Shown here piece by piece: positions 1-11,988 of a DNA stretch of 64,000 nt. A model generated the notes under the pieces. It was not told the DNA's origin and did not search any database. It was given only the letters and a program-made list of their open reading frames with translations. A program made the position numbers and the translations under genes. This DNA comes from Xiphias gladius (taxonomy: Eukaryota > Chordata > Actinopteri > Istiophoriformes > Xiphiidae). The number at the start of each line of letters is the position of its first letter. The stretch's first letter is position 1. The stretch is from the NCBI RefSeq assembly GCF_016859285.1, contig NC_053420.1, forward strand, positions 29,196,545 to 29,260,544. Reading direction: 5' to 3'.

Positions 1-194
1 GAATTTGTGCCAGAATACACTATATCTTTATGATTTACGCGTTCACCATATACACCAATTACAATGGTTAACATTTTTAACAACTAGTGTCGAAATTCCT
101 TACATTTTGTACACAAAAAAGTTAAAGCTAATATTAACTAATAACCTAATATTAACTCATATTTTCATATTAAAAATTGATCAAATGACTATAT

Positions 195-1010
195 GTAATT
201 TCAAAGGTGTTGCTCATAATGAGGAACCCAATGAGAATTATCACTTGACTGCAGTTTGCCTCATCTCTGAGGAATGTTTTTGTGTTTCAGCTAATTATTT
301 TTGTCATGGAACTTTACTGTTTTGGTTCAGTATCATTAATCTTTTTTCCAGTAGCATCTAGCAGGTGTTTCAATGAAAAAGCTCTGATAAACACAATTGC
401 CTGCCCAGCAACAAATTGCAGCTAGATGAAGTTAGTAACTAGCTAGTGTAGCATTTTGCTGCAAGATTTTCCCTCTAAGGAGTTGGCAAAGTCCAAAACA
501 AAGCTAAAAGGAGAGTAAATACTATAATTACATCCACTGGTGGAGAAGAACCTTCAACTGAATGCTATTGTTGCTCCAAGCCTTTTAGCCTCTTTTAGCT
601 CATTGTTTTTGGTTGATGGCACATTCCAAGGATAGTGGTTCAGTTACAACTCTTTTGAAACACCTTTTGTAGCAGCAGAGAGGCAGTTGTTTTCAGAAAA
701 AAAATGCACTGCGCACCCAGCACCATACAGTAAATGGACAAAGGTACGGACTACTATATGTAGAAAGTCGAATGTCTAGCAGCTAAATACCCAATATTTT
801 CTCAGCAGTTCATGGAGACCAAAGAAAAGCCAAAAGGAGAGGGAATACTGCACTTACATGTATGGTAGGACAGATACACAACTTCAATTGATAATTTTGG
901 TCCGTGTCTGCTGGACTAGTTAATAGGCAATCATTTGCTAACACATTAGCCATAAAAAACTTTATAATGTGAATATTTCAGAACTGTGAGTCTATCACCA
1001 TATTTTGTAG
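195..1010 (-). repeat. Two adjacent minus-strand copies of dispersed repeat family A
   Basis: About 195-580 and 580-1010 each carry the family A landmarks in the same order: GAGAATTATCAC, TTTTGGTTCAG, a TGCCCAGCA/ACCCAGCA segment, AAGGAGAG, then (second copy only) TTTGCTAACACATTAGCCAT. Related copies in this window are at 18,960-19,490, 21,790-22,240, 25,600-26,240, 33,595-33,860 and 61,800-62,370. Confidence 0.6.
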
Positions 1011-3540
1011 TTGTTCTGCACTCAAGTGCTGCGTTAAAGATTACAACTTTAAGAACATTTTAGCATTTTGCGCTGCTCGCCTTTTGTGCCATTCATAAGA
1101 TAAGAGATAAACAGTAAAGTTATTGTCTAAGGTGTACTTAAGATCATAAAGCAGCTAGGAGGAGAATCAAGGCAAAATTTAGCCGTACAAATTTTGCTAA
1201 AAATTTGAAACAGACCTTATAGCTTTTGAGGAAGTACTAAATAATTGGAGCAGATAGATAATCAATTTAACATTTCCTGAACTGTCTATATGGGCTTTAC
1301 TGATTCATGTCCCAAAGGCACCTCTTGGCTTATCTCTATCCAAAATTAAACAGAGACTTGGAATGAGCTTAGACTTTAAGAATAACACAAAAGTCTGAAT
1401 TGAATAATTATACAGGGAAATTCAAGTACAGTATCTACAGTATGTCACTGTCTCTGCGACTGATTATTACACTATTCTTTGTAATGAAGGAAAAAGACAT
1501 CTCATCATTTGATAAGTATATAACTGGCTTGACATTTAAGCTCTTTGCAGAGAAAATACACTAGTGTTACAGTTAAATATATGTGGAAGCATTTTGCAGC
1601 CTTTATAATGGAGGGCTAATTTTTACAACATCCCTAAAGGCACACACACAGGAGTAAAATTATACATGAAGAGCTTTATTGTGCTATGTCAGGGCATTTC
1701 TAATTAATAGGATCCTGCGTTCTGCCCTGTTAGCAAAAGTTTTAAAATGTTCTTTTGGCCTGTGGGGGTAACTCCAGCTGTTTGTTGTTACAGCCAGGAC
1801 ACCCAGTCTTCCAAGTGTTTATCACAGTGCGGCAGTGAAGTGAACTTTCCATCAACATACCCCCCATCAATGCTTCCCCTCCTCCAATCCCTGAGGAGCA
1901 GTTTCCTCTTTCAGGTGTCATCGATCAATGACAGCCTCCTTTCTCTGCAGAGGTTAAAAATGAGGGGATGCTGTAAATGTGAGCTTGAACTTGAAGTTCA
2001 GCGCTTATTGGTGCCCTGCATCATGACAGAGACAGGTGAGGGGTCGTGTTTACATAGCTGAGGGTTATTAATCAAGTCCTCTTGGGTCACACTCATACAA
2101 TGAGGTGGTTTCTGGGATACAAATAAAGCAGCTTCAGGGATGTGATTATTGCTAAGCATTAGATGAAGACTTAATCCAAAAACCAATGCCTGTAACATTT
2201 ACAGAAGGTCGTTACGATTTCCTTCGCAAGCAAAGTGCAAAGAAACCCCCAAAGTCAAACAAATGAGGGTATTAAAAGTAGAGTGAAATATGCAGGCAGA
2301 GAAGTCCAGCAAGGGTGGGTGGCATAAGTTTATGAGATATTTTCTGTGTGATGTATTTCTGCTGATGTCAGCATACCTCCAAACCAGAGAGAGGGAGAGC
2401 AGGGCAGTGGTTTAATGTGAAAATGAGCCCACTTGGCAGTGTGAGTTTTTGAAGGCTGTTCAAGAACAACAGTAAGGCAGCAGCAGCAGGAGAATGCCAC
2501 GGGTCCCACACATCCCATGAGTGTGTCCTTTCCACATTATTTAAAGGGTAGGAATGCCATGGCAGCACCTGCTCCACACAATGCTGCAGCTCTTATGTGG
2601 AGGCAGATAAATGGTCTGCTAGACCCCCTCTCCCCTTCATTCTCAGGCGCCATGCAGAGACCATGAAAAGGCTGGGGGATTATGCCTCCCCTGGGGCTTG
2701 CCTTCAGAGGGCCAGGGGTTAGAGGCATACAGAGAAGAAGTCTGCAGGCGTGCCGTTAAAACGAAAAGTGAGTTTTAAAATTGCACACTTAGGACACGTG
2801 TTCTTAGGTATGCTCTCTAGAAATCCCTGGACTATATATACCAACACACCTGGAAACAAGAGGACAATAAAACTGAAGAAGTTCTGGATGAAAGATGACC
2901 AAAGTTCATTTTAATGAGTGATTCTGTATCTCCACTCTGCATATTTTCTTTGGGGCTCAGAAAGAAGATGGAAAGCTAAATGAAGCCATTCATCTCTTGT
3001 GGGCCATGCAAAACATGAATGTAATTTCATGAGCAAACAGTTGAGTGTTTGCTTCTTCCTCCAGATGGTATGCTTTCCTCCCCCTCATTTCATTTTGTTC
3101 CTTTTGCTGTGCTTCCTATTGTCTAATCCCTCTGGCCCAAAGAGCTCCACATACAATGACTGATTTAGACTAGGTTTTACCTTCTGGAACTTAAAAAAAC
3201 AGAGCGAAAAGTGACACTTTTAGATGATCACAGTTACACAAAAACCTTCCTGTGCTAATCAACTCCTCTTGAGGGCGTGGCTCCCAACTGAGTTTCAGCC
3301 TCTGCTCTGCTCTCACATACAATCCAAAGAAATCACAGACGTTATGCAACAACACCCACACATCTTAAGTTTCATACTGATGATAACAAATTTTTAAACT
3401 GACTTCTGCTGGGATGTTGATGGAAAGTTGAAATGCAATTTTGTAGATGAGAAAAATGTACATTGACAAATGATTAAAAAAAAAAAAAAACACAAAAAAA
3501 AGGAAATCAAGATGCCAAATCAACAGTTCCACATTTCAGG
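1011..3540. other. Non-coding sequence, no feature recognised
   Basis: Short ORFs only, none with splice-consistent or family-like sequence. The C-terminal exons of EFCC1 could be expected left of 9,600, but I could not find them here. Confidence 0.4.
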
Positions 3541-3930
3541 AATTTTATTAAAAGAAAAATTCATTTCTTGTTGAGTCTTAGATGAGAAGATTAGAGCCAC
3601 TCTCATGTCTATACAATAAATGGCTATACAGTCAGCTATCTGAGTTTAGCACAGCAGATAGACTTGAATGGGAAAACAGCTAGCCTGGCTACATGCAAAA
3701 GTAACAAAATCTGCCTAACAGTATCTCTGCAGCTTACTAATTAACACATAAATCACAAGTTGTTGTTTTTATACTTGGGTTTCTGTGCTGAACAAGATAT
3801 AAAGTGTTTATTTGTGAGCTTTAGAGGTGCTAGAGATGGATTTTGTTTCTTTTGGAAAGAGCCAAGCTGTTTCCAGTCTTTAGATAAGATAACTGGTAGC
3901 TGGATGTAGCTTCATATTTACTGTAGTAAA
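3541..3930. mobile_element. Fold-back (MITE-like) teleost repeat
   Basis: The left half contains GGGAAAACAGCTAGCCTGGC then AACAAAATCTGCC. The right half contains GGATTTTGTTTCTTTTGG then GAGCCAAGCTGTTTCC, its diverged reverse complement, with arms of about 100 bp around an AT-rich centre. I recognise this as a very common dispersed palindromic repeat of percomorph fish. It lies in the 3' flank of the THAP gene. Confidence 0.65.
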
Positions 3931-4608
3931 GCTAGGCCAAGAACTCAGCCAGGCCGATACATCGACCACTATTAGCTTATGGCAGATATACTGGTGTTGG
4001 TGTATAAGTCAGTCATTAAGAAACTGCAGTACAGAAATACTAAACTAGTTTCGAAGTAATTTAGAAAAGGTGTCTCCATTACAAACAGCAGTTTTTCCCC
4101 AAAGGAGACCAATAAGTTGATTTTTACATTTTAAAATGTTCTGCTTACTTTATATCATTTTCACAATAAAAATTCCATAAAAATAAAACGGATCCATCTC
4201 AAAATGCTTTGTTTATGTTAAAAATAAATTCTATCAGCCATACCATCAGAGTTGCGTTTTTTCTGGATAAAAAGCACTATAACGTTTACATTTCTCAATC
4301 AATTTCACTGAGTTGTTTTCACATTCAAGGGTTAATGATCAACGTGGAGTACAAAAAAAAGTTTTGTCTACAGTTAAATTATAATTTGGTAATTAGGCTA
4401 TGATTGCTGCTAGACGCTCGAGAGAGTGTATCAACGTTAGGCTTACATGAACTGAATTACTCATCCTTTTACAAGCACGGTTTTGGCTTATTTTCCTTGG
4501 TTAATACTTGTGCAGACATCCCTATATAATATGATTTAATTTACATGTAATGTGCAGAAGGTTTTTTACATTGTGGAAATTGCTTTTTCTGTCTACGTCC
4601 CCATCAAT

Positions 4609-6027
4609 TTAGCTTTTCTTTTCTTGTTTTCTTGTCCAGGTCAGAGCACAGCTCATTGACTTTGAAACACTGAAAAAAAAAAATTAAAATACTGCATCTT
4701 TAAATACTAATAATTGAACATTCTCTTCCCTTTTTCTCATTGACCGTTGAGAAAAATGAAACAAAATCAGCAAATAAAAAACAAATTATACACTGGCTCT
4801 GAGTCTGCTTTCTAGATTTTTATAGGAAAGGATACAGATATACTCCAAGACAAACAGTTACATACTAAGACATTTATTAGATAAAATAAGATATTGCTTT
4901 ATTGATCCCCAGAAGGGAAATTCAGGTGTTACAGCAGTATGACATAATATGGTAAAAAATAGTACAGTATAAATAGTATGGAATATAAGTGTAATATACA
5001 AAGAGTAATATAGTAGCCTATAAAATGAAATGTAGTAGTAGTACAACAATATACAACAGCAGTATAGCATATTACTATTATTATTATTACTGTAGTGTAG
5101 TATGGGTATAATTTAATTATAGTGGTGATATATTAGTAACAATAATAATAATAATGAGATAATATTAGATTAATAATAGTGAATAATCCATGTAATATAA
5201 TAATAGTATAATATTGTAAAAAATACAATAAAAATAGAGAACAGTTCTCTTACAGGCTCTCTTCAGCCTTCCTTGAGACCGTCCTTGGTTTCCTGGGTGC
5301 CACTGGCTAGAGTGGAAGAAAAAAAATACTTGAAAACAACTTGAACGGGTTTAAGTTTCTCCAGTGTATTACACAATGCATCACTGATTCCTAAACATTC
5401 AGAAAAAACAACAAAAACAAGTGTAACATTGATTAGCTATCAAATCCTTATAGCCTTGTGATACACCTACTCTTTGGAGATGAGAGGGGAAACCGTAGAC
5501 AGATGGTTTAGCTCTATCTCTAATCCTGACAATCTGACCTGTCAAAGACCCCCGGCCTGAAGTGCTCACTGCAGAGCACAGAGGACTTGCTGGCGGAGAA
5601 ACTTTCCCTTCTTACAACTACTTCCCACTGCCTCCTCAACTGTTTCTCTTCGGAAAACCTTCAAAAGTTAGCTAGCTAACTAACTACAGTCAGATTCATA
5701 ATATGTCAGTCGCTCAGCAAAAACAAGTAGCTTGTCATAAAAAAAAGTTTTTAGGAAAATTCCAATATAGATGAAAATCTCGATAAAGGGTAATTAAATT
5801 TATATGATGACAAGATGATGAGATAAGTCTCAGCTTTCATAGCTAGCTAGCATTGTGGCTAATGTTAGCTGTTAATGGTGAACTAGTTAGCTCTCAATAT
5901 AATGTTATAATGGCTAAATAAAACCAAAAACATTTGTTCAGTCTTACCTGTGAAAGGTAATTCCCCTAGATGTGTTTTGGATTGTGCTATGGTTTGTACA
6001 GCCCCAAGCTATACACGAGTCAGGCAT
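4609..6027 (-). pseudogene. THAP zinc-finger protein gene (THAP6-like), 4 exons, frameshifted in exon 2
   Basis: I reconstructed this from splice sites; it has no long ORF. Exon 1 (6027-5948) starts MPDSCIAWGCTNHS and ends ..ITFHR at AG|GTAAG. Exon 2 (5658-5471) continues with RRQWEVVVRRESF, then LCSEHFRPGVFDR. These carry the C2CH zinc ligands of a THAP domain (C5, C10, and the CSEH pair), a DNA-binding fold related to P-element transposase. After FDR the frame closes (SDCQD, stop), but the domain continues in another frame as GQIVRIRDRAKPSVYGFPSH, the expected C-terminal THAP part. Exon 3 (5306-5254; PVAPRKPRTVSRKAEES..) has a CTCTAG acceptor and a GTAAGA donor and resembles the linker of fish THAP6-like proteins. 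Exon 4 (4669-4609) is phase-compatible, with a long T-tract acceptor, and ends in TAA. Exons 1 and 2 total 268 nt, so phase 0 at the exon 3 junction is lost by 1 nt modulo 3. Either this is a decayed gene or the assembly has an error here. A LINE-like repeat fills intron 3. THAP identity is strong; exon 4 is the least certain. Confidence 0.7.
4875..5240. repeat. LINE-like 3' tail repeat in THAP gene intron 3
   Basis: TTTATTGATCCCCAGAAGGG then AAATTCAGGTGTTACAGCAG is a ubiquitous teleost retroelement tail, followed by AT-rich AGT/TAT simple sequence to 5,240. Confidence 0.65.
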
Positions 6028-7894
6028 CTTTTTTCCAGTTCAGTCGACTTATAGGAAGTTTCCCGGTCCAATATGATGGCGACGTTGACATATGATCGAA
6101 TGCGGTGTCTACATATATCTGTGGTGACAAAGTCCATGTTGGGAGGAGGTTGAGGTGAATGCATGGGTTGACAAAACCAAGAACTTTGACACAGGAGACC
6201 GCTGTTCATTTCCTGGTGAAAACCTATAGTCAGCGCTGTTTCTTTTATCCATGGCCATTGCATAACCTTAACTGTGTGTTTATTATTGTAATCATGACAA
6301 CCTCCCCTAACCTTAAAATACTCATTTTAACCTAAACAACGATCTTTCCCAAAACCTAACCAAGTAGCTTTTGTGTTAAAACCTAATCAAACTGTAACCG
6401 TTCCATAAGCTTAGCCACTTGTTTATTATTGTTACCATGACAATGAAGGTCTACTACACGGCCACAGGTACCCTTTGCATGTCTATTATTGTAACCATAA
6501 GGATGGTCAGAGGGTAAGGACAAACGACCTATATGGTTGTTTAGTTTGGAGGACTGGTTTTGCTTTCAACATCATATGGAGGCATAAGCACTGACTGCCT
6601 CCATCTTTATTATCACTGTGCTTAGTGGAATCCACAGGACAGAAGCACTGCCAGATCTCACTCACCCCCTGGCCCTGGAACTCTGTATCTCTGAGATCAT
6701 TTCAACAGACCCCTAGACGCATTACTGCATCTCTAAACTCAGCACTTATGATCTGAGACATCTGACAATGAAATGGCGTGTTGAAAGACTAATGACTTAA
6801 TTTTAAGGTAACTTGGAGTCACACACTTTAGGAGCAAGAAGTAAAGAATGACAAAATAGCATTCTATCTCACCCAAATCTTAAAAGACAAAACATAAACT
6901 GGAATCTCTCTGTGTTTCTCCTGTGTCCTTGGATGAGATGTGACTGAGCAAGCATTGAGGCTTACATGGACCTTGGTTGCTAAGATCCATAGGATGGGGG
7001 TGCCTATGTGGTATTGTTCGTTTGGGTGCAGAGTGAAAGAAGTGAGCAGAGATTGATGAGAATGGCCAGTCTGTTGAGCTTCTCACTCAATGGAGCTCTC
7101 TCTTGACAAGTCAGAGCCTTTGTGCTGTTGAATTATTTGCCATTAGGGTATCAATGGAAGGGCAGTGAAAAGACTTTGGAACGCAGTCTGCATATATTAG
7201 TGGAGTTTAGGGTAAAGGGAAGGGTATTGCGGCTGCTAAATTTGTTATTTGGAATCACCTAAAGGCAAGAAGTAGTGAGGACTTCAATCATATGGATCTG
7301 GTTGTGCACGACTGTGTCTTAGAGTCCATATAACAGCATTAAGTAGATGTTACAAACATTAAGAGACATCTGCTATCTAAGAAAGCCAGAACTGCAGACA
7401 CTGATTATATGGTTGGAGCAGGGACAACAGGCACAGATAAACATTAAACCAATGGCTTTGTACTTTAAAAGACCAATTACACCCTTACTTCCACCAAAAT
7501 GAATAGTTCCCAACAGTAGCAGAGCTCAGGCAGGTCCAACCTGCCACACACGATGCCTGTTAAATAAACTAAAACACAACAAGGCTCAAAATTGTAATAG
7601 TAAACCACATCTAGGCTTCATAAATAGCATAGCTGAGTTTTCCAGGCATGAAGCCAGAGGTAAACAGAGCCAATTTATTCTAGAAGGAATAATAATTCAT
7701 TATGTTTCATCTAGCCACAAAGACCTCCCTAATGCAATAACTTGCCAAAACAAGCCCGTCTTTTTCATGACATAATGAACAGCCAGACACTGTTTTGCTC
7801 AGGGTTTGACAGCTGATTGGATCAAATAGAGAGGTAAAAAAAAGGTCTATGCGTAGTCTATGACCTCTCTTTATGACCTTGGGGCAGTGTTTCT

Positions 7895-8010
7895 TTTTCA
7901 ATTCAATTAAATTTTTATATATATAGCATACAGAATTTATCTCAGGGCATTTTTCGTATAGAGTAGGTCTAGACAATACTCTTTACAATATGATTGACAT
8001 AGACCGAAAA
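7895..8010. repeat. Common teleost dispersed repeat
   Basis: TTCAATTCAATTAAATTTTT, TATATAGCAT, then GTAGGTCTAGACAATACTCT: the familiar fish repeat reading tcaattcaa-ttttatttatatagc..caggtctagacc, here diverged. No gene is seen in 6,030-9,600 apart from this. Confidence 0.6.
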
Positions 8011-9600
8011 AAAAATTAAAATTAAAAATTGGCAGCATGAAACACATGCTAAAAAACAAAATGAAAATTACTATATAAATATCTCTAAAAAGAGTCAATA
8101 TGAAAATTTCAATCTCCACACCACCTGAACATTTTGACAACACAACCAAAAAATCCATACTTTAATTTTTTTTTCATATTTATTCACTTTCCTGATCAGT
8201 TACTGTGTATTGTCTGTAAATTGTATTTCTTATTCCCAGATAAAATAAAGAGGACATGATCTTACTATTCTTAATGGCCCTGCCATCCAGTTAATACCTC
8301 AGAATGTTTCAAACAAACTAGCTTGTTTTAAGTGTCCTTGACGTTGTCTAAGTGCAAAAGCATTTAATCCAGTTAAACGACGACACTCAGAACCCGCTGT
8401 CAAATTGCTTCCTTGATCACTCTCAAAGAATTCTGTTTGTTTGTTATCTCAAAATGAATAATTGTACAAATGGAAATAACAGAGCAGACTTTTGGACAGT
8501 CTCTCTTCAAAGACACTCATGGTGTTGCATTACTTGAACTTGTACACACTAAAAGTGATGGAAGTAGTTGTGTGAAAAATGAAGGAGAAAAGGTTTCTGA
8601 AAGTTATAAAAATAGTGCGTCATATGCAGGCCCAGATCAGCTGTTGAAATGGTGGCTTCAGACGTTGTTAGCACTTTCCTTGAAACATACTTACGTCTTT
8701 ATGGTTAGGCTGTGGCCATCTAGCATTAGCCTGGTTCCAGACTCTGAATCACCACCCACATCTCTGACTTGTTTAGTGATTCAGATGGGTCTGGTATTGT
8801 ACCCCCTGAAGGCTATTTCCCCCAGCTGGAGAAATAATCAACTAATAAGAGCTTTGTAGTGGGATTAAGAATGGGGACATTATTTTCCTACATAGCTAGC
8901 TGCTTTGCTACATTCATGAAAAATAGCGACTCAAAAATGGTGGCAGGAGTGGATGAGATTGACGCAGCTATGCAAGTTGTCTAAGTCCATGTTCAGGAAT
9001 AACAACTACATTCCTTTAATCAATGTAAAAACATTTAAGATACGTTCTCCTACAGGAGTTCTTGAACACTATTAGCACTATGGGGCAACGTTTTAATGAG
9101 GACTGGGCAAGAACATGCAGACGATATGATACACATTTCTGCTGCTGGTCTCATGATATTCTGCTCATTGACGATTAGATACTGTAACGCACCAAGAAAA
9201 CTAGCAATGTGCCAAAAAAGGCAATGAGGAAGAAGACTGCTAGCAAGCAAACCTGACTGTAAACAATTCAGTATTCAACATGTTTGTTAGACCTCAGGGA
9301 TAAAAACAATGTGTTTTCTTGAGAAAAAAAACTTTTGTTTGTTCACAAGAAAACTCCACAAGACACCTTTAAGTTAACTTCTCCTAGCATCCATTAGATC
9401 CAACAATATTGTGACTAATATGAACACAATGTCAGGCTAAATGAATGAAGTGAAACAAAAACGCAATTCAGTCTGATTATTGGGCTAATGTAGCATAAAA
9501 CTTTTATACCGCAATTATTATAGTACTGCCTAAACACTTGTGCAGTAGAGTTTTGTTGATACTCAAATACCATATAAGAGAGAGTTCCCACTGTTTTTAC

Positions 9601-11988
9601 CTATAGTAGAGGAGCTCAGATTCCAGCTGGAGGATGTGTCTCTGCAGCGTTGGCACATGACTGGCCTTGGTTTCCAGTTCCTTCACTTTACCCAGTCCAC
9701 TGAGAAGTGCCTGCCTGGCCTCCTCCACTTTCCTCCTCATGCCCACCTGCTCCCTCTTCAGAGCTCGGTTGCAGTCCTCCAGAGCGGCTACAGTCTCTTT
9801 AGAGCTCCACAGTTCCTGCTCCAGTCTCTGATTACACAGCAAGGCTTCCTCAACCTGTCGGTCTCTGGAGCTCTGCAGCAGTTCTATCTCGTGGATGATG
9901 TTCTGCAGGCTCTTCAGGTTGCTGTAGGTGCTGCTTTTCAGGTTGCTGTTGCTCATACTTTTCTGGGCAGCTTGTTTCTTTTGGGCAACAAAACAGCCTT
10001 CCTCTGGTTTATGTTTGGAGTGGCTTTTCCATAGTCCTACCTGAGGAGAGGAGGAAGAGGTGACCTGAGGGAACTAGATCAAGATATTCCCTAAAAATAC
10101 TGAGTAAATACTAAACTCCTCTAAAAAGCCATGAAGTCAGCAGTTGTAAGTCATCATTCAAGTATATTGGATTTCTCACTTTCTCATAGACCATGAATTC
10201 TGCAGCTGTAAAATGGTCAATAAAAGGTGATGGGTCACCAGGTTACAGGTACCACTCTAATAAGGCAACCTTTATTAAGGGGTTGATAAGTTGTAATTAA
10301 TGCTTTAATAATGATTAATAATGGTAAATTGATGCCTTATGTATCAGTTATATCTCATTAAGAAGTAGAGAAATATGTATAATAGTATAGTAATATAATA
10401 GTATAACGTGAAAAATCTCTCGCTGGTTAGTCATTAACAGTCACATTATCAATAAAGTCATTCATAAGAGATCATGAGTTTCTCTCTTTCTAATAAGTCT
10501 TCTGTTAGAAATGTTACTGAGTCCTTAATAAAGGGTAATGGTTTTCTCACCCCTTTATTATGTTTCTAAGTTGTAACAAATGTTACCAATGTTTTTATTA
10601 ATGATTAATAAATCATTTTCTAACTCGTGAGTTACAAGCCATGGGTTGCCAAGCTGTGAAAAAACAATGTAGCCGGTGTTTACCTTCCTCCTTCCTTCCT
10701 TAGTCAGCGCTTTAGTTCAACACCCCTCAAGTGGACTGTTAGACCACTTACCCTCTGGTAAAGGGAGAGAGGGCATCTGGACTAAAATACATTTATGAAC
10801 AATTTGCTAACATTTACGGCAGCAGACCTGATGGAAAAGACTTAAGCTGTTGGCCTTGTTAGACAGTGAGAAACCTGGGTACTTGTAATGAGACGCCATT
10901 TACGAATGTTTATTATGTGGCAAATAATCAATGATTGTAAGTCTTTCACTAATACTTTTATAGCTTGGTTATAAGCCAGTAACAACAGCTTTTGGCTGTT
11001 GGTGACAGTGGTTGTCTTGGGGCCCCGTGCGAGAATATGCCCTCCACACTAGGTTGGTGAGAGGGGGAGCGAGCAGTGCCCCTGTTCCCTGACACAAGGA
11101 CTGCTATTGTGCCTGATAACATTATGTTTTGTTGGGGCTGGTATGAGCCAAGTTAATGACATCACTATTACATTTTTAATATATATATATATATATATGG
11201 AAAGAATCATGTTCAAAACCTAAGCTGGGTTTTGTGAGTCTTCTGCTTAGCAGAATACAGTGCTTCTACCCGTTATACGCCTCCCACTTATGCAACACCA
11301 GCACTCTCACCTGCAGAGCCAAACAGCGCGCATCGCTGCTCTGAAGTGCGGCACGCATGTCCTCAATCAGCTCCCTCAAACTCGCATTCTCGTCTTCCAG
11401 TTTGGCTATGCGGTCCTCTGCTTCCTCCAGCGCCACTATCTCCTCGTAGCACTCCTTGGTGCAGGCGCCGACCCTGCAGCCGGAGGCGTGCCGTCCGTCC
11501 GAGGAGGGAGAGCAGCCGCCGCTCACGCCCACCAGCAGCAGCTTCTCTCGCCGCTTCAGGGGGCTTCTCAGGCGGATCTGAGTCTCTATATGCTCGCTGT
11601 CTTTCCCCACCAGCAGCCGGCCGTTCTCATACTGACAGCCCGCCTTCGTGCTGAAGTATCCGCACAGTTTGGCGTGGAAGTGTCTGAAGGTGAGCTCGCT
11701 GGGTAAACTGTCTAGGACACCGGCGCATTCTGTATCCTCCGAATCTTTGTTGAGTCCCAAGACTTCACACAAGACGTTGAAGTCTTCGACGGGGATTTTG
11801 CCTCCGCCTTGATAGTCCATATGATGGAAAATCTCCTGTAGATACTGATCCAACCCCGTGGCCAAAACTATGATCTCGTTCTCCACTCCCCGGTCCAGTC
11901 CGTAGTGGTAAGCCAGGGTGCTGACTATCCATTGTGTCCTGCGCGCTGGTCGGCTGTACGGATCAGTGGAGTCGATTGCGTCCATCAT
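9601..11988 (-). CDS. efcc1: EFCC1 (EF-hand and coiled-coil domain-containing 1), N-terminal 2 exons, partial
   Basis: Exon 1 (11988-11311) begins [13 protein letters not shown] and ends ..DARCLALQ at CAG|GTGAGA. Exon 2 (10040-9601) opens phase 0 with [11 protein letters not shown] and ends ..LESELLYY(AG)|GTAAAA. The join LALQ-VGLWKS matches what I recall of human EFCC1, as does [24 protein letters not shown] near residues 25-50. One degenerate EF-hand loop ([14 protein letters not shown]) lies at about residues 56-70, then [13 protein letters not shown], then heptad-rich coiled coil ([19 protein letters not shown]; the whole of exon 2). The 372 codons seen compare with about 598 aa in human; I found no exon for the C-terminal third on the minus strand down to position 1. 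The upstream ATG was chosen because the frame is closed 5' of it and the second ATG is adjacent. The function is not established. The gene is divergent from CFAP92, about 1.9 kb from its ATG. Confidence 0.85.
10240..10680. repeat. AT-rich repeat related to the 49.35-kb element arms, EFCC1 intron 1
   Basis: GGTACCACTCTAATAAGGC followed by TTTATTAAGG..AAGTTGTAATTAATG, and a second similar stretch (CCCCTTTATTATG..AAGTTGTAAC, GGGTTGCCAAGCTGTGA) in the same direction. The arm sequences match the 49,353-50,421 element but are arranged directly rather than inverted. Confidence 0.5.

Noticed and set aside
1998..2198. 66-codon minus-strand ORF with a hydrophobic start, considered as a small secreted peptide
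   Set aside because: No promoter, intron or family evidence, and the composition is like its surroundings.
4609..4669. Reading THAP exon 4 in the alternative frame CFKVNELCSDLDKKTRKEKLN as the end of another gene
   Set aside because: It looks protein-like, but only the other frame fits the phase of exon 3; no other upstream exon was found that would use it.
6009..6263. 84-codon minus-strand ORF upstream of the THAP start
   Set aside because: Different frame from the THAP protein and overlaps its 5' UTR; no similarity recognised.
11260..11706. 148-codon plus-strand ORF
   Set aside because: Antisense of EFCC1 exon 1, whose minus-strand reading matches a known family and has splice sites.
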